From contig CAWDDG010000005.1 in the NCBI GenBank assembly GCA_963801065.1, positions 1 through 64,000 on the forward strand: a stretch of 64,000 nucleotides of DNA. The letters are read 5' to 3'. Positions 42,848 through 52,973 of this stretch are shown here, piece by piece (the stretch's first letter is position 1; each line of letters opens with the position of its first letter). Below the pieces are notes generated by a model. That model was not told where the DNA came from. It did no database searches and saw only the letters and a program-made list of their open reading frames with translations. The position numbers and the translations under genes are program-made. Source of the stretch: CAWDDG01 sp963801065 (GTDB lineage Bacteria; Actinomycetota; Actinomycetes; Jiangellales; Jiangellaceae).

Positions 42848-43978
42848 ATGATCAACGCCTCACGCATCACTGTCCCTGCCGAGATCAAGCCGCGCGACGG
42901 CCGGTTCGGCTCCGGGCCCGGGAAGGTGCGCCCAGAAGCGCTGGCCGCCCTGGCCGCGTCCGGTTCCACCTATATGGGGACATCGCACCGGCAGCCGCCG
43001 GTCAAGGGTCTCGTGCGCCGGGTACGCGAGGGTGTTGCCGAGTTGTTCGGGCTGCCCGAGGGGTACGAGGTCGTGCTCGGCAACGGCGGCGCGACGGTGT
43101 TCTGGGATGCCGCTGCGTTCGGCCTGGTCCGTAATCGCGTCCAGCACCTCTCGTTCGGCGAGTTCTCGTCCAAGTTCGCCGAGGTGACCAGGACCGCCCC
43201 GTGGCTGGGCGACCCGACAGTCGTCGCGGCCAAGCCCGGCACGCTGGCGCACCCGTACGCCGAGGCGAATGTCGATGCGTACGCGTGGCCGCACAACGAG
43301 ACCTCGACCGGAGTGATGGCGCCGGTCCGGCGGGTCGACGGCGCCGATGACGACTCGCTCCTTCTCGTCGACGCCACGAGCGGCGCCGGCGGGCTGCCGC
43401 TCGACCCCACCCAGGTCGACGTGTACTACTTCGCACCGCAGAAATGCTTCGCCTCCGACGGCGGACTGTGGCTGGCCGCGATGTCGCCGCGTGCGCTGGC
43501 ACGGGTCGCGGAGATCGCCGCGACGGATCGGTACGTCCCGGCGTCGCTCGACCTGGCGATCGCGGTCGAGAACTCGCGCAAGAACCAGACGTACAACACC
43601 CCGGCCGTCGCCACGTTGTTCCTGCTCGCCGAACAGCTCGACTGGCTGAACGGGAACGGCGGGCTCCCGTTCGCCGTCGACCGCACCACCGACTCGTCCA
43701 CCCGCCTGTACACCTGGGCCGAGAAGAGCCCGTACGCGACGCCGTTCGTCGCCGGCCCGCCGGAACGGTCCCTCGTGGTGGGGACCATCGATTTCGACGA
43801 TTCGGTCGACGCCGCTGCGGTCGTTGCCGTGCTGCGCGACAACGGCATCGTCGACGTCGAGCCCTACCGCAAGCTCGGCCGCAACCAGCTGCGCGTGGCG
43901 ATGTTCCCCGCCATCGACCCGGCCGATGTGGAAGCCCTGACGGCCTGCATCGACCACGTCGTCCAGAGCCTCGCCTAG
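42848..43978 (+). CDS. serC: Phosphoserine aminotransferase
   Basis: A 376-residue class V aminotransferase, actinobacterial SerC type. It starts with GRFGSGPGKVRPEALAALA, has the phosphate-binding SHRQPPVK region and the PLP lysine in YYFAPQKCFASDGG near residue 199. It converts 3-phosphohydroxypyruvate to phosphoserine using glutamate. It is close behind citrate synthase 2. Its stop overlaps the convergent sigma-factor pseudogene stop as CTAG. Confidence 0.95.
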   Translation: MINASRITVPAEIKPRDGRFGSGPGKVRPEALAALAASGSTYMGTSHRQPPVKGLVRRVREGVAELFGLPEGYEVVLGNGGATVFWDAAAFGLVRNRVQHLSFGEFSSKFAEVTRTAPWLGDPTVVAAKPGTLAHPYAEANVDAYAWPHNETSTGVMAPVRRVDGADDDSLLLVDATSGAGGLPLDPTQVDVYYFAPQKCFASDGGLWLAAMSPRALARVAEIAATDRYVPASLDLAIAVENSRKNQTYNTPAVATLFLLAEQLDWLNGNGGLPFAVDRTTDSSTRLYTWAEKSPYATPFVAGPPERSLVVGTIDFDDSVDAAAVVAVLRDNGIVDVEPYRKLGRNQLRVAMFPAIDPADVEALTACIDHVVQSLA

Positions 43979-45017
43979 AGCGTGTCGGGCAGTTCCTCGG
44001 GCAGTCCGAAATGACGGTGCAGGTCAGGGTCGAGCGAACCCGGCGATCTCCACGATCCGTCCGGCACGAATGCGCAGCGCGTTGATCGCCCCGAGCCGGA
44101 ACCGGTCGCCGTGCGGAGCGCCCTGGTAGCAGGCGAATGCCAGCTGTCCGTTCGCTCGGATCGGCACAACCGCCAGCGGGAGGCGAACATCCGTTCGGCG
44201 AGGAACCGGCCGATGTCTTCGCGGCCGAGGAACCACGCGTGCAACGGCGGCATCGTGAACCTGGCGTCCTCCGCCAGCAAGTCCAGCAGGGCCGGCACGT
44301 CGGCCCGCCCCCACGCGGCCACGAAGGCGTCCACCAGCTCGCGCCGGCCGTCCGTGCCGAGCCCATCCAGCTCGGCCTGCTGGCCGACCGGCGGGATCCG
44401 TTGGTCGACGGCCTTCCTGGCCCGCTGCAGCGCGCTGTTCACGGAGGCAGGCGTGGCGTCCAGGATGCGCGCGACCTCGGCGGCGGAGAACTCCAGTACC
44501 TCACGAAGGATCAGCACCGCGCGGTGGGTACCCGGCAGGTGCTGGAGCGCCGCGACGAAGGCCAGCTCCACGCTCTCCCGCCGCTGGTAGCTCGCCGCCG
44601 GGTCGGAGCCACTCGACAAGTTCGCCACCTCGTCCGGCCAGGGCTCCAGCCAGACCGGCCCGGCCACTGGCTCACCGAGATCGGCGGTGTCCCGCCGTGG
44701 CGGGCCGTGGTTCACCGAGAGCATCCGTCGGGGAAGGCGGGCGATCAGCCGTAGGCAGGCGTTGGTGCTGACGCGGTACAGCCACGCGCGCAGCGAGCCA
44801 CGACCCTCGAACCCGGCGATGCCCGCCAGGCGCCGAGCAACGACTCCTGTAGCGCGTCCTCGGCGTCCTGCACCGAGCCGAGCATCCGGTAGCAGTGGGC
44901 GCAAAGCTCACCCCGGTAGCCAGCGATCAGCCGCTCGAATGCCGCCGAGTCACCCCGGCGGGCCGAGGCCGGCAGCTCCGGCTCGGGTGGCGCTTCCACA
45001 TCATCCATCGAGACCAT
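43975..45017 (-). pseudogene. ECF sigma factor (SigG-like, SnoaL tail) with three frameshifts
   Basis: Read from ATG 45017, the frame gives CAHCYRMLGSVQDAEDALQE then shifts near 44830 into FEGRGSLRAWLYRVSTNACL, continuing through region 4 (ILREVLEFSAAEVARILDAT). Near 44170 it shifts to RANGQLAFACYQGAPHGDRF and GAINALRIRAGRIVEIAGF, and near 44038 shifts back to DPDLHRHFGLPEELP. Joined, the protein is a normal SigG-type factor of about 345 residues with a SnoaL-like tail. The three indels destroy it unless they are sequence errors. Confidence 0.8.
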
Positions 45018-45068
45018 CGTTCCAGGCGCCCTGCCGGCGTCGACCGCCCGCCATGCCCGGGCGGCGGC

Positions 45069-45245
45069 CTATGCGGGACGCAGGTTGGCGGGTTGGCCGC
45101 CGAGGCTTAGGCGGTGCCACCACGGTCGTCGCGAGGGCCGACCCCGTGGCCGGACCGCGGGGCGGGCCAGCCGGTAGGCAGCCGCCTCGGCGCGGAGCCT
45201 GGTCGCGCGCTCCTCGTAGAGCTTATGTGCGATGTACTCGTTCAT
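45069..45245 (-). CDS. Small charged protein of promoter cassette A
   Basis: A 58-residue protein: MNEYIAHKLYEERATRLRAE, then AAAYRLARPAV, an Arg-rich stretch and WWHRLSLGGQPANLRPA at the end. The amphipathic N-terminal helix and basic tail suggest membrane or nucleic-acid contact. The ATG has an AGGAGGCAGTC-type site. A paralogue of almost the same length lies at 49569-49748. It is divergent from a large LuxR regulator gene, and the pair recurs as a module. Confidence 0.7.
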   Translation of the reverse strand: MNEYIAHKLYEERATRLRAEAAAYRLARPAVRPRGRPSRRPWWHRLSLGGQPANLRPA

Positions 45246-45460
45246 GACTGCCTCCTGGGCGTCGTTGTGGTGCTTCCACGCTGCGCTGCGGGAGATAGGG
45301 CCACATCGGGTGCGACCCCTCAGAAGAAGGGTTTGACCCCTCATCTTTGGAACCGGGGACTGCCGATATCCGGGGGTGCGGCGAGGGCTGCGGTGGCAGA
45401 CTCGACAGGGTGGCGGACCAGGCTTCGAGGGTCCGCCGGCCGCTGGTGGGGCGTGCCGGC
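45243..45460. promoter_or_regulatory. Divergent promoter cassette, copy A
   Basis: This stretch aligns with 49746-49955 and 53352-53577 from the minus-strand start codon, through the ribosome binding site GGAGGCAGTC, to the first codons of the plus-strand LuxR gene. The octamer CCACATCG is shared, then the nonamer GACCCCTCA occurs twice (45314 and 45335), 21 bases apart and so on the same face of the helix. That is a good candidate binding site for the regulator. Confidence 0.7.
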
Positions 45461-48294
45461 GAGATCGACGCCGTGGTCGGGCTGGTGGATGACGCGGCCG
45501 GTGGTGAGGCGGGCGCGCTGCTGATCTCCGGTGAGGCCGGGGTCGGTAAGACGGCGCTGGTCCGCGAGGCGAGCGCTCAGGTCGGCGAGGTCGCCGATGT
45601 GTTGTGGGCGCCGTGTCTGCCGTTGACGTCGTTGGCGGTGCCGTTCCTGCCGCTGACCTCCGCGCTGCGCAGATGGGCCGCCGACCGTGAGCTGCCGGTT
45701 CCGGTCCTGGGCGGCGCAGGCGGAGAGGGCCCGGCCGGACTCGACGGCTGGCTGGATGGACAGAGCCGGCATCGCCCGGTGCTGCTGGTCGTCGATGACC
45801 TGCAGTGGGCGGACCAGAGCTCGATGGACGTGCTGATGTACGTGCTGGCCGGGTTGGCCGGTCGCCGGCTGGCGGTGGTCACGACGGTCCGTGCCGGTGA
45901 GGAGGGCCCGCCGTTGCGGCGGTGGCTGGCCGACGTACGCCGATTCCCGAGGGTCGGCGAGCTGACTCTGGGCCGGCTGGATCGGGTGGCTACCGGTGAG
46001 CAGCTGGCAGGGCTGTTGGGGGCCCCGCCGCACCAGTCGCTGGTAGACGACGTGTACGCCCGCACTCAGGGCAACGCCTACCTGACCGCGTTGATCGTGC
46101 GGCGCCTGTCACCGGACGCCCGGTCGCTGCCGCCCGGGCTGCCCACCGGACTGCGCGACGCCGCGACCCACGCCTGGCACGGCCTGTCGCCGCCGGCGCA
46201 GGCACTGACCCGACTGGTCGCCGTAGCCGGAAGATCCCAGCGGGCGGACCAGCTGGGCGACGTGGCGGCGGCGACAGGTATCGGCGACGACGTGGTGCCG
46301 TTGCTGCGGGAAGCGGTCGACGCCGCGGTGCTCGAGGTCGGCCCGGACGGCACCTACTGGTTCGTCCACCCGCTGCTGGCCGAGGTGCTCGAACAAGGGC
46401 TGCTGCCCGAGGAACGCGCCAGCTTGCACGCCGCATTCGCCGCCGCGCTGGAGCCCGCGGTGAACGCGGATGAGATGGGTGTCGAGCGCATCGTGGACCT
46501 GGCCGACCACCACTACCGGGCCGGACACCGGCAGGAGGCCTACCGGTGGGCGCTGCTCGGCGCCGATGCCACCGGCCAGGCGGGCGGCGCCACCGAGATG
46601 CTGCGGCTGCTGCGTCGCGCCCTGGACCTGTTGCCGCACCAGCCGCACCCCGACCTGACCAAGATCGACCTGCTGCGACGTATCCAAGCGGCCGCCGAGC
46701 AAACCGGAGAGCAGGAAGAAGAGCTGGCCGCAGTCGACGACCTGCTGGCGATCGTGGACCGCGACCGGCAACCCCTGCTCGCCGCCGAGCTGCTGGTACG
46801 CCAGATCCACCTGTCGTGAGACTGGCGCCCAGCACCGTCGACGACGCCCGGGCGGCTGTACGGCTTTCCGCGGAGTACCCGAACAGCGTGGAGCACGCGC
46901 TGGCGATGGCCGAACTCGCGACTGAAGAGTTGTGGGACGGCCTGCCGTCCGGTCCGGCGCGGGCGGACGAGGCGGTCCGCCTCGCGCGTGCATCCGGGTC
47001 GGCCAAGGCCCTGGCATATGCACTCATTCCGAGGGTGATGGCCCGGGTTTTCGCCGGTGACGGCGGCGGCTTTGGCCGAGGCCCAGGAGGCGCAGGCGGC
47101 GGCGGCGAAGGCGAGAGACTTCGCCGCGTTCGGCGTCGCCGCGGCGTGGGCGGGAAACTGCCTCGACATCAGTTCCGCGAGCCGTGACGTGATCGAGCAT
47201 GCTGCGCCGCAGCCGGGAGGAGCTGACCGCCCTGGGCGCGCCGCATTGCTACATTGCGAAGCTGCTCCGCGGATGAGGCGTTCGGGCTGGTTCTGCTCGG
47301 GGACTGGCGGGCCTGCCTCGAGCGGCTGCGAGTGACGCTGGGATCGACGCCCGGGCCCGGAGGGCGACGTGGTCGCCCGGGTGACCGCGACCCTGCTGGC
47401 CGTGTGGCAGGGCCGGTGGGCGGAGGCCGAGGCCCACCTGGCCCGCGCCGAGGAGCTGTCCGGCGATCGGACCCGCCTGCTGTTCTACGGGCTCGACGCG
47501 GTCCGGGCCGAGCTCGCCCTGGCCAGCGGTGACACCGGACGGGCGGTCGCGGCCGCAATGGCCGGCGCGGAACGAGGAGGCCACGCGAACCTCGTCGAGC
47601 GGCTTGATCCCGCTGGCCGCGAGGGCGCTCGCGGACGAGGCGCAGGCACTCCGGGATCGAGGCGAGGACCCCGCGCCAGCCGTGACGCGTCTGGACAATC
47701 TGCGGACCCGCTATCCACGAGTCGTCGCAGAAGTCGGGCCCGGCCCGATGCACCGGGCTCAGGTCCACGCGATGCAGGCGTGGTATGACGCCGAGGTTCA
47801 GCGGGGCCAGGACGACCCGGCCGCCGCGACGGCGTGGCAGCACGCCGCGCAGGCCTTTGCCGACGGTCGAGCTCGCCTGGGACGAGGCCTACGCCTGGTG
47901 GCGGGCCGCCGAGGCGCTGGCGAAGGACCGCACCGCCCGCGACGCGGCCGCAGCGGCATTGCGGCGGGCGCACGAACTGGCCGTGGACCTGCAGGCCGCA
48001 CCGCTTCTCAGCGAGGTCGAAGCGCTAGCCAACAGCGCCCGGATATCGCTGGCTTCGCTCGACGAGGGCCCGCCGGCCGCAACGGCCGCGCTGCCCGGCC
48101 TCACCCCGCGGGAACGCGAGATCCTCGCCCACATCGTGGCCGGACGGACGTACGGCGAGATCGCCCGCGAACTCGTGCTCAGCGAGAAGACCGTCAGCGT
48201 GCACGTCTCCCACCTGCTGCACAAGACCGGCACCGCCAACCGCATCGAACTCGCCCAACTGGCCCGCCGGGTCACCAGCCCGGCCACCGACTGA
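45410..48294 (+). pseudogene. Large LuxR-family ATPase regulator, multiply frameshifted (copy A)
   Basis: From GTG 45410 the frame is intact for about 470 codons: Walker A GEAGVGKT, Walker B PVLLVVDDLQWAD, and the winged-helix part of a STAND ATPase, up to a stop at 46819. Downstream, at least five frame changes (around 46.82, 47.05, 47.2, 47.35, 47.6 and 47.87 kb) are needed to follow the TPR-like region and the intact C-terminal HTH (LTPREREILAHIVAGRTYGE). The paralogue at 49915 is open throughout. The truncated ATPase half could still be made. Confidence 0.85.
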
Positions 48295-48466
48295 CCTGCC
48301 GGAGACAAGCAGCGTGAGCGCCGACTCCTCGGTAACTGCGTAAGGCCGAAGGGCGGCGGCCCTCTGACTCGCTCCGACGGTGCGCGGAACTACCAAGTTT
48401 TGCGTGATCTCCGAAATCCACGCGACCACGGTCATCGGATCCGACCAGGATGTCGACAGGGACGCA

Positions 48467-48952
48467 TCAGCGGAGCAAACGCATGGCGATCTCGTCGGCG
48501 CAGGGGTTCGAAGGTAAGGGCCGTACGTCGCCGGTTCGCTCGAAACCGTGCCGGGTGTAGAGACGCACCGCGGGTTCGTTCCCCCGAGTGACCCAGAGGT
48601 GGACGTCGCTGGCCGCCTGCTCCGTGGCCCACTGGACCACGTCGGCCACCAGGGCGTCGCCGACGCCTTTCCTCCGGGCAGTCGGAGTCACCCACATCGA
48701 CACCAGGTCGACGACGTGCGGCCTGGACTGGTAGCCCGCAGCCATGCCAACGGGCCAGCCGTGCAGCCCCGCGATCACGGCCACGCCGTTCACCTGATGG
48801 AGCCGGTTTCGCCACTCTTGCTCGGTCCCGTCACGCTCACTCCCATACGTCGATGCGAATGCGCCGGGCGAATCGAGCAGCGCCGCGAGCCTCAGTTCAC
48901 GCCAATCGGCCCAGTCGTCGGATCCGATCCTGCGCGTCGACACCTGGCTCAC
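48467..48952 (-). CDS. GNAT family N-acetyltransferase
   Basis: About 161 residues: RRIGSDDWADWRELRLAALL at the start, GMAAGYQSRPHVVDLVSMWV, then the acetyl-CoA loop TPTARRKGVGDALVADVVQW and a C-terminal LYTRHGFERTG. The amine acceptor is unknown. GTG at 48952 fits the beginning of the domain; upstream codons to 49033 are unrelated. It sits between the two LuxR modules, on the opposite strand. Confidence 0.9.
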   Translation of the reverse strand: MSQVSTRRIGSDDWADWRELRLAALLDSPGAFASTYGSERDGTEQEWRNRLHQVNGVAVIAGLHGWPVGMAAGYQSRPHVVDLVSMWVTPTARRKGVGDALVADVVQWATEQAASDVHLWVTRGNEPAVRLYTRHGFERTGDVRPLPSNPCADEIAMRLLR

Positions 48953-49048
48953 CAAGCACTCCCCACGGACGCAGCCTGATCGATGTGACGTTTCGGGGCA
49001 TGTCCGTGTGACCTCGACAGCGCCAGACCGCACGAGATATCCGAGTCG

Positions 49049-49477
49049 TCACCTGCCGGGCGTCCGGCCCGCCCGCGACCAGCGGCCACGCATACGGTTC
49101 GCCTGAGCTATTGCCTCCCGCAGCAGCCGCCGTCCCAGCATCGTGGTCCAGCTGCGGATCTGCATCGTCTCCATGAAGTTCCGTGGACGATCAGTCCTCT
49201 GCTGAGTCACCGCAGCTGTCACATCGACCGGCTCGATAGACCCCCTTACGAGCCGCGGGCTTGCCACACTGACGTCCACTTGGATACGTGCCTCGAGCGA
49301 CTCCATTTCGCGATCGCGGAGATCGGTAGCGTCGTCCTGGCCGATGTAGCCGAGGCCATCGTCGTCCCGGCCGTGAATCGACACGTCGTCGCCTCCATTG
49401 TGGAGATTGGCGGACGACTCGTCGGCGCGGGACGCACTCGTCCGTTGCGAAGGCGTCCCAATGGTATGGGAGCTCAT
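49049..49477 (-). CDS. Uncharacterised protein
   Basis: A 142-residue frame starting MSSHTIGTPSQRTSASRADE, with an acidic middle (GGDDVSIHGRDDDGLGY; QDDATDLRDREMESLEARIQ) and a basic tail (MRGRWSRAGRTPGR). No family is recognised and the ribosome binding site is poor. It fills the space between the GNAT gene and cassette B. It could be a chance frame. Confidence 0.35.
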   Translation of the reverse strand: MSSHTIGTPSQRTSASRADESSANLHNGGDDVSIHGRDDDGLGYIGQDDATDLRDREMESLEARIQVDVSVASPRLVRGSIEPVDVTAAVTQQRTDRPRNFMETMQIRSWTTMLGRRLLREAIAQANRMRGRWSRAGRTPGR

Positions 49478-49568
49478 CGGAAGGTGGAGCTTCGCCGAAA
49501 CGATTCCGACCGCCTGTGCAAAGCCAACGGGTGCCTTACGGGTCTCCGCTGTCCGTGTGATCTCCTGC

Positions 49569-49748
49569 TCATGCGGGACGCAGGCTGGCCGGTCGGCCGC
49601 GAGGACCGAGGCGGTGCCACCACGGTCGTCGCCAAGGCTGAGCCCGCGGTCGGCGAACGGCGGACCGGGCCAGCCGGTCGGCAGCCGCCTCGGCGCGAAG
49701 CCGGCCCGCGCGTTCCTCGTGGAGCTCCTGTGCGATGTACTCGTGCAT
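49569..49748 (-). CDS. Small charged protein of promoter cassette B
   Basis: A 59-residue protein: MHEYIAQELHEERAGRLRAE, AAADRLARSAVRR, then WRRPWWHRLGPRGRPASLRP. It is a clear paralogue of the 58-residue protein at 45069-45245, about two thirds identical by eye, with the same AGGAGGCAGTC site before the ATG. The conserved pattern (M-[NH]-E-Y-I-A, E-E-R-A, R-L-R-A-E-A-A-A and WWHRL) across both copies indicates selection at protein level. Divergent from the intact LuxR regulator. Confidence 0.7.
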   Translation of the reverse strand: MHEYIAQELHEERAGRLRAEAAADRLARSAVRRPRAQPWRRPWWHRLGPRGRPASLRPA

Positions 49749-49955
49749 GACTGCCTCCTTGGCGTCGTTGTGGTAGTTCCACGCTGCGCCGTAGGCAGAG
49801 GTGCCACATCGGGTGCGAACCCTCAGAAGGAGCGTCGTACCCCCTCATCCTTCGAGATCGGGGGCGGCAATATCGGGGGGCGCTGCGGTGGGAGGCGGTG
49901 GCAGACTCGCGAGCGTGACGGATCGGGCCGGGGCGGCCCGCCGGCCGCTGGTGGG
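49746..49955. promoter_or_regulatory. Divergent promoter cassette, copy B
   Basis: This is the second copy of the cassette described at 45243-45460, serving the 59-residue gene and the intact LuxR gene. The repeated core reads GAACCCTCA (49817) and CCCCCTCA (about 49840), offset 22 bases between CCCTCA cores. The initiation regions on both strands are conserved. Confidence 0.7.
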
Positions 49956-52797
49956 GCGTGCCGGCGAAATGGACGGCGTCACCGGTCTGGTGCAGAGCGC
50001 TGCCCGGGGTGAGGCGGGTGCGCTGCTGATCGCCGGTGAGGCCGGGGTGGGCAAGACCGCACTGGTTCGGGAGGCGAGCGCCCGGATCGGCGAGGTTGCC
50101 GACGTGCTGTGGGCGCCGTGCCTGCCACTGACATCGCTGGCGGTGCCGTTCCTGCCACTGACTTCGGCGCTGCGCACATGGGCCGCCGGGCGGCAGGTAC
50201 CGGTGCCGGTGCTCGGGGGGTCAAGTGAGGAGGGTCCGGCCGGACTCGATGGCTGGCTGGAAAGACAGTGCCAGAAGCGTCCGGTACTGCTGGTGGTCGA
50301 TGATCTGCAATGGGCGGACAAGAGCTCGCTGGATGTGCTGATGTACGTCCTCGCCGGGTTGGCCGGGCGCCGACTGGCCGTGGTTACAACGGTCCGCACC
50401 GGTGAGGAAGGTGATCCGTTGCGGCGGTGGTTCGCCGACGTGCGTCGGTTCCCGCGGGTGGGCGAGCTGACCCTGGGACGGTTGGATCGGGTGGCCACCG
50501 GCGACCAACTGGCGGGTCTGCTCGGGCGCCCGCCGCACCAGTCCCTGGTCGACGACGTGTACACCCGCACCCAGGGCAACGCCTACCTGACCACCCTGAT
50601 CGTGCGTGGTGTGTCTCCGGACGCGCGCTCGCTGCCGGCCGGGCTGCCCACCGGCCTGCGTGAGGCGGCCACCCATGCCTGGCGCGGCCTGTCTTCGCCG
50701 GCCCAAGAGCTGACCCGTCTGGTTGCCGTCGCCGGACGACCCCATCGCGCGGACCAACTCGACGACGTGGCGGCCGCGACCGGGGTCAGCCAAGACGTAG
50801 TACCGCTGCTACGCGAGGCGGTCGACGGCGCCGTGCTCGAGGTCAGCGCGGACGGCACCTACTGGTTCGTCCACCCGCTGCTGGCCGAGGTGCTCGAGCA
50901 GGGCCTGTTGCCCGAGGAACGCGCCAGCTTGCATGCTGCGTTCGCCGCCGCCTTGGAGCCCGGAGAGAGTACGGACGCGATGAGTGTCGAGCAGGTCATC
51001 GACCTCGCCGACCATCACTACCGAGCCGCCCATTCCCCGCAGGCCTACCGGTGGGCGCTGATCGCTGCGGAGGCGGCTGAGCGGGCCGGCGGCGCGACCG
51101 AGACGCTGCGATTGCTGCGCCGAGCGCTGGATCTGCTGCCACAGGTGCCGGACGCCGACCTGTCCAAGATCGACCTGCTGCAGCGCATCCAAGCGGCCGC
51201 CGAGCGGTCTGGACAGCAAGAGGCAGAACTGACCGCGATCGATGACCTACTCGCTTCGGTCGACCGGGAGCAGCAGCCCCTGCTCGCCGCCGAACTACTA
51301 CTGCAGCAGGATTTCTTGCAAGATGAGATCGGTCGAGTGTCTACCGTTGAAGGCATTTCGGAGGCGGTGAGAATCTCCGGTAGGTATCCGAACAGCCCTC
51401 AGTATGCCCTCGCGGTTGCCATACTCGCGAACGAGGAACTGTGGAGCGGTAAGCCGTCGGGCCCAGCCCGGGCGCAAGAGGCGGTTCGTTTGGCACAGGC
51501 CTGCGGGTCGCCTATGGCCCTGGTGTATGCCCTCATTGCCAAAGTAAAGGCGCAGGTCCTTGCCGGTGACAGCGGAGCACTTGCCGATGCGCAAGAGGCG
51601 CAAGAGGCTGCAGCCAAGGCCGGAAACATCCCGGGGTTCGTCGCGGCCGTAGGTTGGACGGCCAACTGCTTAGACGCCAGTGCGGCGAGCCGGGATGTGG
51701 TCGAACACATGCGCCGCAGCCGCGCAGAAATGATCTCTCTGGGAGCGCCGCATTGCTACGTGGCGCGTACTTCCGCGTATGAGGCCTTTGGGCTGCTACT
51801 GCTCGGGGATTGGCGGGGCTGCCGTGAGCGGCTACGTGTGACGCTGGGATCGACACCAGGGCCGCGTGCCGACATGGGCGCCCGGCTGACTGCGGCTCTG
51901 TTAGCGACTTGGCAGGGCAGGTGGGCCGAAGCCGATGGCCACCTGGTGCGCGCCGAAGAACTATTCGCGGCTCGATCCATATTGCGGTCCCACGGCCTCG
52001 ATGCGGTCCAGTCCGAGCTAGCCCTGGCCACCGGTGACACTGAACAGGCGGTCGCCATCGCCCTGGCCGGAGTAGAGGACCATGGTCACGACAACTTGGT
52101 GGAACGACTCATTCCGCTGGCTGCGAAAGCCATGGCGGACGAAGCACAAGCGTTTCTGGACCAGGGCGAGGATGCTGCGCCTGCGGTGACGCGACTTCAC
52201 GACCTGCGGCATCAACATCCGACAGTCGTCGCCGACACCGGCCCCGGACCGATGCATCAGTTGCAAGTCCGCGCGATGCAGGCGTGGTACGACGCGGAGG
52301 TGCAGCGGGGCGAGGATGACCCGTCGGCCGCGACGGCATGGCAGCGCGCCGCGCAAGCCTGCGCCGAAGGTGAGCTCGCCTGGGACGAGGCCTACGCCTG
52401 GTGGCGGGCCGCCGAGGCGCTGGCGAAGGACCGCACAACCCGCTACGCCGCCGCCGCGGCCCTGCGGCGGGCGCACGAACTCGCCATGGATCTGCAGGCC
52501 GCGCCGCTGCTCGCGGAAGTGGAAGCGCTGGCCCAAAGCGCCCGGATCTCACTGGCCGCGATCCACGAGAGCCCGCCGCCGGAAACCGTGGCCCTGCCCG
52601 GCTTGACCGCCCGCGAACGCGAGATCCTGGCCCACGTCGTCGCGGGCCGCACCTACGGCGAGATCGCGCGTGAGCTGGTCCTCAGCGAGAAGACCGTCAG
52701 CGTGCACGTCTCCCACCTGTTGCATAAGACCGGCACCGCCAACCGCATCGAGCTAGCACAGCTGGCCCGCCGCCTCGCCGGCCCGGCCACGACCTGA
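49915..52797 (+). CDS. Large LuxR-family ATPase transcriptional regulator (LAL/MalT-like), intact copy B
   Basis: About 960 residues: Walker A GEAGVGKT at 41-48, Walker B PVLLVVDDLQWAD near 122-134, an RRFPRVGELTLGRLDR stretch (sensor region), a winged helix, then a long TPR-like helical middle (about 330-880), and a C-terminal LuxR HTH near 895-955 (LTAREREILAHVVAGRTYGE). LAL regulators need ATP and a ligand to oligomerise and activate transcription. GTG 49915 is preferred to the upstream GTG 49801, which would read through the conserved promoter cassette. Confidence 0.92.
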   Translation: MTDRAGAARRPLVGRAGEMDGVTGLVQSAARGEAGALLIAGEAGVGKTALVREASARIGEVADVLWAPCLPLTSLAVPFLPLTSALRTWAAGRQVPVPVLGGSSEEGPAGLDGWLERQCQKRPVLLVVDDLQWADKSSLDVLMYVLAGLAGRRLAVVTTVRTGEEGDPLRRWFADVRRFPRVGELTLGRLDRVATGDQLAGLLGRPPHQSLVDDVYTRTQGNAYLTTLIVRGVSPDARSLPAGLPTGLREAATHAWRGLSSPAQELTRLVAVAGRPHRADQLDDVAAATGVSQDVVPLLREAVDGAVLEVSADGTYWFVHPLLAEVLEQGLLPEERASLHAAFAAALEPGESTDAMSVEQVIDLADHHYRAAHSPQAYRWALIAAEAAERAGGATETLRLLRRALDLLPQVPDADLSKIDLLQRIQAAAERSGQQEAELTAIDDLLASVDREQQPLLAAELLLQQDFLQDEIGRVSTVEGISEAVRISGRYPNSPQYALAVAILANEELWSGKPSGPARAQEAVRLAQACGSPMALVYALIAKVKAQVLAGDSGALADAQEAQEAAAKAGNIPGFVAAVGWTANCLDASAASRDVVEHMRRSRAEMISLGAPHCYVARTSAYEAFGLLLLGDWRGCRERLRVTLGSTPGPRADMGARLTAALLATWQGRWAEADGHLVRAEELFAARSILRSHGLDAVQSELALATGDTEQAVAIALAGVEDHGHDNLVERLIPLAAKAMADEAQAFLDQGEDAAPAVTRLHDLRHQHPTVVADTGPGPMHQLQVRAMQAWYDAEVQRGEDDPSAATAWQRAAQACAEGELAWDEAYAWWRAAEALAKDRTTRYAAAAALRRAHELAMDLQAAPLLAEVEALAQSARISLAAIHESPPPETVALPGLTAREREILAHVVAGRTYGEIARELVLSEKTVSVHVSHLLHKTGTANRIELAQLARRLAGPATT

Positions 52798-52891
52798 GCC
52801 GGCCGGAGACGCTCGAGCGGCCATGACGGCTCCCGACGCGAGATGGAGGCGCGTTGCGGCGGGATGCCTCAAGCCGCGGGTTGGCCGAGCC

Positions 52892-52931
52892 ACGTGAGAC
52901 TTGCGGCGTCCTGGCGCCGCAAGTCTCACGT
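52892..52931. terminator. Perfect 17-bp inverted repeat between convergent genes
   Basis: Arms ACGTGAGACTTGCGGCG and its exact reverse complement enclose the loop TCCTGG. The very stable hairpin is 95 bases past the LuxR stop and 43 bases past the stop of the convergent secreted protein, so it could terminate both transcripts. There is no U tract, as is usual in actinobacteria. It might instead be a copy of a dispersed palindromic repeat. Confidence 0.65.
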
Positions 52932-52973
52932 AGATCAATGCTCCTGCGGGACTGTGTCGCAGGGCCCAGCAGT

